From a bacterium (GTDB lineage Bacteria; Latescibacterota; UBA2968; GCA-2709665), in the NCBI GenBank assembly GCA_027619145.1, contig JAQCGA010000061.1, positions 1 to 11,913 on the forward strand: a DNA stretch of 11,913 nt, in the 5' to 3' direction. The notes beneath the pieces were generated by a model, which had not been told where the DNA came from, ran no database searches, and saw only the letters and a program-made list of their open reading frames with translations. Below are positions 1 through 4,884 of the stretch, piece after piece (position 1 is the first letter of the stretch; every line of letters begins with the position of its first letter). The translations under genes and the position numbers were made by a program.

Positions 1-1
1 G

Positions 2-982
2 TCCACGCCTTTGACGGTGAATGTGGACTGGTACGAGGAGGTTATTCAGGTCAAGGACCCAGCGCTTTTCCGTGTGGGAGGGGGGATCTGGATCGAGGGG
101 AAGTCGCCGTTCTACGAGGGCCGTAACCAGATTGCCAAACGCACGGTGGTGGCTGTTGAGGGAAACGCCATCTATCTCGACAGGGCCGTGCGGGACGATT
201 ACTGGTTGGATCCGGGAGCAGAGGCAAGCACGGCCTTCCCGGTCATTACCGCAGAATATGTCAACGATGCCACGGTGGAATCCCTTGCCATTGATGGCAA
301 TCGCGAGCGCAACCCACACCTGGATGACAATCATACGGGGGCCATTTTCATTCAGGACTGCGACCGCATGACCTTCCGGAACCTGACCATTCGCGACTAC
401 AACAGCGATGGCATCAGCGCGCAGATCTGCGATGACCTGCTCGTACACGGCTGCCACATTAGCAACTGCACAGACCTGGGCATCCACCCGGGAAGCGGTT
501 GCCAGCGGCCGAAGATGACTGGCAACACGGTGCGCGGTTGCTCGCAGGGGATCTATTTCTGCTGGGGTGTGCGCGACGGATTGGCAGAGGGGAACCTCAT
601 CGAGGACAGCCTCAGGTATGGTATTTCCATCGGCCACAGAGACACGGACAACGTCGTTCGGGGCAACACCATCCGCCGCAGTGGGGAAGTCGGTGTGCTG
701 TTTCGCACCGATTACGGCGCGGGCCGCTCGCCCGACCGCTGTGTGCTGGAGAACAACCTGATCGAGGACAGCGGCCTGAAGGGTGACGGAGTGGCGGTGG
801 ACCTGACCGGGGTCGCAGAGGATCTTGTGATCCGAAATAATCGGCTCGTGGATGCACGCCCGGAAAGCCCCGAGCGCCGCCGCATCGGAATTCGAATTGC
901 AACCGGCGTGCTGCGACCGGTTGTCGAGGGAAATGAGACGGAGGGGATGGATGTAGACCTGCTTGACCAGCGGTCGGCTTAG
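2..982 (+). CDS. Right-handed parallel beta-helix protein, 5' end outside window
   Basis: The frame is open from base 2 to the TAG at 980-982, so the start is probably upstream; the TTG at 11 is only the first possible start inside the window. From about residue 80 of the visible part there are regular short repeats with the rhythm of PbH1 coils, for example FRNLTIRDYNSDGISAQ, LVHGCHISNC, MTGNTVRGCSQGIYF, VVRGNTIRRSGEVGV and VIRNNRLVDA, with an Asn/Asp/Ser-rich ladder. This is the NosD/pectate-lyase-like beta-helix fold. Such proteins are usually polysaccharide lyases, hydrolases or epimerases, or surface adhesins. No catalytic set is clear, so substrate and activity are unknown. The N-terminus is missing, so secretion cannot be judged. 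It is separated by a hairpin from the convergent toxin gene that follows. The codons are richer in C-ending forms than those of genes further right. Confident about the fold, not the function. Confidence 0.85.
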   Translation, partial: STPLTVNVDWYEEVIQVKDPALFRVGGGIWIEGKSPFYEGRNQIAKRTVVAVEGNAIYLDRAVRDDYWLDPGAEASTAFPVITAEYVNDATVESLAIDGNRERNPHLDDNHTGAIFIQDCDRMTFRNLTIRDYNSDGISAQICDDLLVHGCHISNCTDLGIHPGSGCQRPKMTGNTVRGCSQGIYFCWGVRDGLAEGNLIEDSLRYGISIGHRDTDNVVRGNTIRRSGEVGVLFRTDYGAGRSPDRCVLENNLIEDSGLKGDGVAVDLTGVAEDLVIRNNRLVDARPESPERRRIGIRIATGVLRPVVEGNETEGMDVDLLDQRSA

Positions 983-1019
983 TTCGTCTATGTAAGGATC
1001 TTCCTGGGGCTCGTGAAAT

Positions 1020-1046
1020 GGCCTGGACGGAATATCCATCCAGGCC
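1020..1046. terminator. Hairpin between convergent genes, possible bidirectional terminator
   Basis: GGCCTGGA (1020-1027) pairs perfectly with TCCAGGCC (1039-1046). An inner GGA/TCC stem (1029-1031 with 1035-1037) closes an ATA loop after one C/A mismatch. It lies between the stop of the beta-helix gene (982) and the stop of the minus-strand toxin gene (1088), where transcription from both sides converges. No run of T follows on either strand, so factor-independent termination is not certain. Confidence 0.4.
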
Positions 1047-1087
1047 GCATGCTGCTGTTCAATGTGTTGGAGCGGTACTTCTTGCTC

Positions 1088-1495
1088 TTATGGAAGAATT
1101 TCAAGCATAATATCTGCCTCAACTTTAGTCAGCCGGTGGTCGTTGGTCCAGAATTGATCGCATTCACCAGCAATTGCGGCGGCAAGGTGAATCGCATCCG
1201 GGGTTGTTATGCCATAGTGGGCACGTAATTCCGTGGCACGGTCGAACACATCGGTTGACAGAGGGATTTGGGAAATTGCAGGCAGAGAGAAGAATAGATC
1301 GTAGTCTGCCAGCAACGCCGTATCATTGAGCCTGAGGGGATGTACACGACATTCCAGGCGGGTTAAATCCGAGATATGTAAGATTGGTCTTTCTATCGAT
1401 TCCGGAAGCAGTCGATCGCGAATTGTCGCTTGAATCTCGGCTTCTGCTTCGTGCAGGTAGATCACAATGCAACTGTCCAGATAGATCCGAGACAT
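1088..1495 (-). CDS. PIN-domain ribonuclease toxin (VapC-like)
   Basis: A 135-residue PIN-fold protein. The four acidic positions of the family are present: D7 (in YLDSCIVIYL), E48 (in LTRLECRVHP), D100 (in TTPDAIHLA) and D119 (in TNDHRL). These bind Mg2+/Mn2+ in RNA-cleaving toxins, and the length is typical. I chose the ATG at 1493-1495. It lies 2 bases after the antitoxin stop codon (1498-1500), the tight antitoxin-toxin spacing expected of a two-gene operon. A TTG four codons upstream would overlap the antitoxin and is less likely. By family knowledge the protein would cleave RNA in the cytoplasm when free of its antitoxin. The RNA target cannot be read from sequence. It differs clearly from the classical VapC at 4074, so the two modules are not recent duplicates. 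Confidence 0.88.
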   Translation of the reverse strand: MSRIYLDSCIVIYLHEAEAEIQATIRDRLLPESIERPILHISDLTRLECRVHPLRLNDTALLADYDLFFSLPAISQIPLSTDVFDRATELRAHYGITTPDAIHLAAAIAGECDQFWTNDHRLTKVEADIMLEILP

Positions 1496-1497
1496 AT

Positions 1498-1734
1498 CTA
1501 TTCCCAACTTTTTCGTTGCATTTCAATTTCTCGATCAAGTTCAGATCGTGAACGGTTTCTAGAATGCTTAAGCAGTTGCTGAATGTGTGTTTCGAGTGAC
1601 GTTTTGGGATTCCTGTCAGGCTCGTCGGATGCAAGGAGAATCAATTCGGCGCGTCCTTCACGGAAACTCTCGGGTACATCGATAACGAGTTTTCTATCTC
1701 GCCCGATGGTGACGGTCATCTTCAATGCTTTCAT
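1498..1734 (-). CDS. Antitoxin partner of the PIN toxin
   Basis: A 78-residue protein starting at the ATG 1732-1734, preceded by AAGGAG with 6 bases of spacing. Another ATG two codons earlier sits directly on that ribosome site and was rejected. The N-terminal half (MTVTIGRDRKLVIDVPESF) looks like a small beta-rich domain. The rest is charged and helical and ends in LDREIEMQRKSWE, the type of C-terminal helix with which many antitoxins wrap their PIN partner. It is not a standard AbrB-type VapB or a Phd protein. It resembles small uncharacterised proteins often found before PIN genes, but I cannot name the family. Its role as antitoxin is inferred from its size, its order ahead of the toxin and the 2-base gap. 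Repeated CTGGTT/AACCAG half-sites upstream could be its operator. Confidence 0.75.
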   Translation of the reverse strand: MKALKMTVTIGRDRKLVIDVPESFREGRAELILLASDEPDRNPKTSLETHIQQLLKHSRNRSRSELDREIEMQRKSWE

Positions 1735-2099
1735 GTCCATCTCCTTCTTACAATGATGCCTGGTTATTTTGTACCCCTGCTCAAACCAGCCTCTTTGACT
1801 CTCCTGCAATTAAAACCAGGTGTTTTCACGCGCGTATTTCCATAAGATACGGTTCTTGTACTCTCGACACAACATGCAAGTTGGGTTAGGTTCTCAAGGA
1901 AAAAGTTCGTCTACACTCATTTTTTTAGATATTAACGTGCGCATACGCACGCGTGTAGTAATTAAGTAAGGTGGCGCTATCGGTATCGCAGATATGCCGC
2001 CAAAGGATTCCGGCTAAATTCGATATTCTCGCTTCATGGCGTATACGATGGCGAGAGGATCGTGTTGAAACCAATCTTTTCTTTTTTATAGATTTCTGC
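1735..2099. other. Intergenic stretch between nuclease gene and TA module
   Basis: This 365-base AT-rich stretch holds the CTGGTT half-sites described separately. It also has a perfect hairpin CGTGCG-CATA-CGCACG at 1936-1951, about 150 bases past the end of the minus-strand nuclease gene. That hairpin is followed on the minus strand only by TTAATAT, so it is a weak terminator candidate at best. A second dyad, GCGAGA/TCTCGC, brackets the CGTATACG palindrome around 2040. A 23-codon minus-strand frame at 2014-2085 reads ...WFQHDPLAIVYAMKREYRI and may be a gene scrap. A weak promoter-like pair on the minus strand (TTGTGT, 17 bases, TATCTT) lies near 1845-1875. No complete gene is seen. Confidence 0.4.
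1760..1819. promoter_or_regulatory. CTGGTT/AACCAG half-sites upstream of antitoxin, possible operator
   Basis: On the plus strand CTGGTT lies at 1760-1765 and AAACCAG at 1783-1789 and again at 1813-1819. The first two face each other as an inverted repeat. The second and third are direct repeats exactly 30 bp apart, about three helical turns. All lie within 90 bases upstream of the antitoxin start at 1734. Antitoxins commonly repress their own operon through such sites. No convincing -35/-10 pair was found here, so this is a suggestion only. Confidence 0.3.
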
Positions 2100-3635
2100 T
2101 CAGGAGGGACCTTGCGATGAGGTGACAAGTAGCTCATTAAAACCGAGGAGAGGCCGTAATTTGTCGATTTTAGCGCCTGTAAATTGGTTATCGAGCACGA
2201 TTTGTTTTAGAAGTTGGCTTTGTCCGGGGAATTGAAGGTCGTAAATCCACACTCCCTCGGGTGCGGCGACGGCGAAGCGAGGGCATCGCAGCTTTCCCGC
2301 ATAAGACTCGCACTGTTCCACTGCGGCATGTAACTCTTCCTCTGAGCGAATGCGGCGTTTGCTTTCGATCACAAGCAACACTTCAGCGCTTACCCGAAAT
2401 CCCACCAGATCCGCCCTGACGCGGCGCGGAGGTCCGGAACCTACCTTGATGTCCATCTCGTACTGGCGACGCAGGGTGCTGGAAAGCTTCCAGCCGAGGA
2501 TTTTGAGTAGAGGCAGGAGAGCCTGGTCTTCGAACGATTTTTCGCTGGCGATGTCGGTCTTCAGGCTCCGAATACCTTCCGCAGACCCCGCATATTCCTC
2601 CAAGAGGCGTCCGGTTTCTGGGTCTTTGGTCAGGGTGATTTCCTTAATTCGTTGCCACACATCATCCGGCACCTGGTGTTGCAGCATTCCTTGAAAGTTT
2701 GCTCTGGCCATGTGCCATTTAGACAGTATCGGATCAGCTTTCATCTCCTTGAGCGTAAGTGGAGGGATTTCCAGCTTGTCTGTGATTTCTGTCCAGACGC
2801 CGGTCCACCAGTTATTAAAAGGATCCCGGTAGGCGTCGCAGTCACAACGATAGGCGGCAACGATGGATGAACGAGGAGAAAGACAATACATCAGGACGAT
2901 GTCTCCTCGCTTTGCTTTGGGGTTGATCGACCAGGTATCCCGGTCGTTGCCTGTTTGCTGATCTACGGTAGCAAAGTTCTCCTTTCCGGCGGCCGTGATC
3001 CAAATGCGAGGAGGCTGATCAATCGGATATGGCTCGGCAGGTGGTAGCAGTCTGGGGCCGAGATCGTAAACCACAGCCCACATTTGCCAGTCTTCGAGGT
3101 TATGGGCTTCGCGGAATTCTTCGACAGCGTGCTGGATGTTCAAGGCGATCTCAAAAGGACGCAGGTTTTCACCATCGTTGTACGTGATGCCAAGGGCACG
3201 GAAGATTTTGCGAAGCCGATCGTACCTTTGCTCCGAGTCAATGGGGAAGACACTCCTTGGTGCTAAAACATGAAGAGCATGGGTAGCCGTCTGGACGCCC
3301 AAAAAGTTAATCAGGCCTTCCAGGACATATTCCGTACTCCATAGCTGGTTATCCAGGAGGATGAGGTGGTAAAATGCGTATATACGATTCTGCTCGTCAA
3401 GATATCCCCAGCTTGTTTTGATTTGTTCTTTTACCGGTTTCGGAAATCCAATTTGTCCGAATAAACCTTCAAGGATTTTTTCAATGTCATCTTTTTCAGA
3501 TAGTGACAGGTCGGGCTTATTATCCTCTCCCAAAAACACCATAAGGAGTTCTTCGTCATATTTTTTCTGAACTTCGGAGCGGTCTCCTTCCCAATAGAGA
3601 GATAGGATTTGCTCAAGTGTTCCTGATGCTGACAT
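2100..3635 (-). CDS. Putative modification-dependent restriction endonuclease: helical N-domain, EVE/PUA-like domain, PD-(D/E)XK nuclease
   Basis: A 511-residue protein with three parts. Residues 1-200 are helical and include ALHVLAPRSVFPIDSEQRYD, reminiscent of the segment before EVE domains in McrB-type proteins. Residues 208-335 resemble an EVE/PUA-like domain: it opens with RIWITAAGKENF, has a conserved-type Trp at 235, then KRGDIVLMY (GD at 244-245) and SIVAAYRCDCDA. Residues 365-470 match an HsdR-N-like PD-(D/E)XK core: E369, D409 (RRVRADLVGF), E424-S-K426 (LLVIESKRR) and Q441 with Y445. Family knowledge: EVE domains bind modified bases and this nuclease fold cuts DNA, so the inferred role is cleavage of invading DNA carrying modified bases. 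The ATG at 3635 follows AAAAGGA at a usable distance. No methyltransferase or ATPase partner is present, as expected for a type IV-like enzyme. The EVE assignment is less certain than the nuclease. Confidence 0.72.
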   Translation of the reverse strand: MSASGTLEQILSLYWEGDRSEVQKKYDEELLMVFLGEDNKPDLSLSEKDDIEKILEGLFGQIGFPKPVKEQIKTSWGYLDEQNRIYAFYHLILLDNQLWSTEYVLEGLINFLGVQTATHALHVLAPRSVFPIDSEQRYDRLRKIFRALGITYNDGENLRPFEIALNIQHAVEEFREAHNLEDWQMWAVVYDLGPRLLPPAEPYPIDQPPRIWITAAGKENFATVDQQTGNDRDTWSINPKAKRGDIVLMYCLSPRSSIVAAYRCDCDAYRDPFNNWWTGVWTEITDKLEIPPLTLKEMKADPILSKWHMARANFQGMLQHQVPDDVWQRIKEITLTKDPETGRLLEEYAGSAEGIRSLKTDIASEKSFEDQALLPLLKILGWKLSSTLRRQYEMDIKVGSGPPRRVRADLVGFRVSAEVLLVIESKRRIRSEEELHAAVEQCESYAGKLRCPRFAVAAPEGVWIYDLQFPGQSQLLKQIVLDNQFTGAKIDKLRPLLGFNELLVTSSQGPS

Positions 3636-3685
3636 TGCGCGTCCTTTTCTGTTTTACATGGGTGTGGAGTTTGCGGGTGGAGAGC

Positions 3686-3714
3686 AATATAGGAAACCGG
3701 TGGGGAGAGGGCAA
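3686..3714 (-). promoter_or_regulatory. Promoter for the restriction-like gene
   Basis: Read on the minus strand, TTGCCC (3709-3714) and TATATT (3686-3691) are separated by 17 bases. Transcription would start near 3679 and give a leader of about 45 bases before the ATG at 3635. It is back-to-back with the VapB promoter at 3784-3812. Confidence 0.5.
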
Positions 3715-3783
3715 GGGAGAGGATATCTGCGGAGTCTCTAAAAGAAGAGGAAAAGTCGCAGACTCAATACCGGAATGATGATA

Positions 3784-3812
3784 TTGACCGAGTTCCTGTT
3801 TCTGAGTATATT
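3784..3812 (+). promoter_or_regulatory. Promoter for the VapBC operon
   Basis: TTGACC (3784-3789) and TATATT (3807-3812) are 17 bases apart, close to the sigma-70 consensus. The predicted start, near 3819, falls inside the 20-bp inverted repeat described next, so repressor binding there would block transcription. Confidence 0.65.
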
Positions 3813-3813
3813 G

Positions 3814-3833
3814 GTATATATCAAGATATATAC
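3814..3833. promoter_or_regulatory. VapB operator: perfect 9-bp inverted repeat
   Basis: GTATATATC (3814-3822) and GATATATAC (3825-3833) are exact reverse complements separated by AA. The dyad lies just after the -10 box and ends 4 bases before the AAGGAGG ribosome site. This is the position expected for autorepression by a VapB or VapBC complex, whose AbrB-type DNA-binding domain is a dimer recognising such palindromes. Confidence 0.65.
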
Positions 3834-3846
3834 TTAAGGAGGATTT

Positions 3847-4074
3847 ATGAAAACGGCTCGACTCTTTACCAATGGCCGAAGTCAGGCAGTGCGCTTGCCC
3901 AAAGATTGTCGTTTTGAAGGGACGGATGTTTATGTCCAGAAATTCAATCAGATGATAATCCTGGTGCCGAAGGATAAGGTGTGGGAAACTTTTATGGAAG
4001 GGCTGGAACTTTTCAGTGAAGATTTTATGGAGGAGCGGAACCAGCCGTCGCAACAGGTACGGGAAACCCTCTGA
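3847..4074 (+). CDS. vapB: VapB-type antitoxin (SpoVT/AbrB-like fold)
   Basis: A 75-residue protein beginning MKTARLFTNGRSQAVRLPKD, the hallmark of the VapB family with its swapped-hairpin AbrB-like DNA-binding domain (about residues 3-48, ending in QMIILVPKD). The C-terminal part (WETFMEGLELFSEDFMEER) is the helical and flexible segment that blocks the PIN toxin's active site in known VapBC complexes. The ATG at 3847 is preceded by a perfect AAGGAGG. The stop TGA (4072-4074) overlaps the toxin's ATG by one base, giving translational coupling. The protein neutralises VapC and, by family knowledge, represses its own promoter; the dyad at 3814-3833 fits that role. The length is normal for the family, and identification is firm. 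Confidence 0.95.
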   Translation: MKTARLFTNGRSQAVRLPKDCRFEGTDVYVQKFNQMIILVPKDKVWETFMEGLELFSEDFMEERNQPSQQVRETL

Positions 4075-4481
4075 TGCGTTATTTGCTTGACACAAATATG
4101 TGTATTTACCTGATCAAGCGAAAGCCTGTGAGCGTCGTCCGGCGCCTTCAGGAGGTGGGAGTCTCCGAAGTAGGGATTTCTTCGATTACGTTGAGTGAAC
4201 TGCTTTACGGGGTAGAAAAGAGTGAGCGGAGAACTCAGAATCATCTGGCGCTTGCCGCATTCGTAACACCTCTGGAGATTGTTGTGTACGACGGTAGCGC
4301 GGCTGGAGAGTACGGGAAGATCCGAAGTTTGCTTGAACGGCAGGGAGAGCCTATTGGCGCACTGGATTTGCTGATTGCGGCCCATGCATTGTCCCTGGGT
4401 TGTATGCTGGTGACGAATAATATGCGGGAGTTCAAGAAGGTGTCGGGGTTGCTTGTTGAAGATTGGACAGTTGAAGGTTGA
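4074..4481 (+). CDS. vapC: VapC toxin, PIN-domain ribonuclease
   Basis: A 135-residue PIN protein starting MRYLLDTNMCIYLIKRKP, very typical of the VapC group known from enteric plasmids and many chromosomes. The catalytic acidic residues D6, E42 (in LSELLYG) and D98 (in GALDLLIAAHAL) are present, as is the TNNMREF motif at 114-120. Family members studied in enteric bacteria cleave initiator tRNA in the anticodon loop. That target is plausible but inferred here. The start overlaps the antitoxin stop by one base, so no separate ribosome site is needed. An intrinsic terminator lies 125 bases downstream. All key residues are intact, so the toxin is probably active and dependent on its partner. 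Confidence 0.95.
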   Translation: MRYLLDTNMCIYLIKRKPVSVVRRLQEVGVSEVGISSITLSELLYGVEKSERRTQNHLALAAFVTPLEIVVYDGSAAGEYGKIRSLLERQGEPIGALDLLIAAHALSLGCMLVTNNMREFKKVSGLLVEDWTVEG

Positions 4482-4605
4482 GTCATGTTGTTTTCAATAT
4501 TTATGTGGCCTGGGTTTCCAATTCCGATGGAGAATATTGGGAGGAACGGAAGCTTACGAATTCGGTTCTTGTGGGCGGTTCTTTTTATTGATTTTGTAAT
4601 GAATT

Positions 4606-4639
4606 AAGGCGACCCTGTTGGGGGTCGCCTTTTCTTTTT
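4606..4639 (+). terminator. Rho-independent terminator downstream of vapC
   Basis: AAGGCGACCC (4606-4615) pairs perfectly with GGGTCGCCTT (4622-4631) around a 6-base loop, and the sequence continues TTCTTTTT. This is a classical intrinsic terminator. It closes the VapBC transcript and sits immediately before the promoter of the next operon. The 124 bases between vapC and the stem (4482-4605) show no gene or clear signal. Confidence 0.88.
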
Positions 4640-4666
4640 GATCGTGTCAACGAAGGGTGCTATATT
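4638..4666 (+). promoter_or_regulatory. Promoter of the oxidoreductase operon
   Basis: TTGATC (4638-4643) and TATATT (4661-4666) are separated by 17 bases. The -35 box begins within the T tail of the preceding terminator. The start of transcription would be near 4673, about 210 bases before the first intact gene at 4885, leaving the hydrolase remnant as untranslated leader. Confidence 0.6.
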
Positions 4667-4673
4667 CCCTTCG
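4651..4673. promoter_or_regulatory. 7-bp dyad around the -10 box, possible operator
   Basis: CGAAGGG (4651-4657) and CCCTTCG (4667-4673) are exact reverse complements. The 9-base spacer contains the TATATT -10 box. Half-site centres are 16 bp apart, and the right arm reaches the predicted start of transcription. This fits a repressor site for a dimeric regulator. No regulator gene is present in the window. Confidence 0.45.
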
Positions 4674-4696
4674 ATTTTCTTCAAGTTGCAGAGTAA

Positions 4697-4825
4697 AAAA
4701 AGAACGAGTTGCACGCACTGGTTTGGGACAACATTCCTGAGTTTCTGGCGGAAGATCAGCTACACTTATCTGAAGCCGGGAAGAAAGCCTGCGCTGGTGC
4801 CGTTGCAGAATGCGTGTTGGTTTAG
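4697..4825 (+). pseudogene. C-terminal remnant of an SGNH/GDSL-type hydrolase
   Basis: A frame bounded by an in-frame TAA (4694-4696) and TAG (4823-4825) reads LHALVWDNIPEFL then AEDQLHLSEAGKKACAGAVA. The D-x-L-H-L-S-x-x-G pattern is the block V signature of SGNH/GDSL hydrolases, carrying the catalytic Asp and His. It is normally followed by a final helix and the end of the protein, as seen here. The rest of the enzyme (about 150 or more residues with the GDS serine) is absent upstream, where VapBC, the terminator and the promoter now lie. No ribosome site precedes it. I infer an esterase gene whose front was lost when the neighbouring island arrived. The match is short, so chance resemblance is not excluded. 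Confidence 0.5.
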
Positions 4826-4884
4826 CGGTAGAACCGGTATTCCCACTGGAAAAGATCCATTCACATGTTTGCAGGAGACATCGT

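Noticed and set aside
1925..2137. 70-codon minus-strand frame overlapping the end of the nuclease gene
   Set aside because: It overlaps the nuclease C-terminus in another frame, has no ribosome site and shows no family features.
3814..3833. AT-rich inverted repeat as a possible insertion or attachment site
   Set aside because: Its exact placement between the -10 box and ribosome site of vapB fits an operator better, and no integrase or repeat partner is seen.
4495..4539. CAATATT/AATATTG inverted repeat with a 31-base loop downstream of vapC
   Set aside because: AT-only short arms with a long loop are expected by chance, and a true terminator follows.
4810..4884. Upstream extension of the oxidoreductase by 25 residues
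   Set aside because: It runs through the hydrolase remnant and lacks a ribosome site; the ATG at 4885 with CAGGAGA gives the normal family N-terminus.
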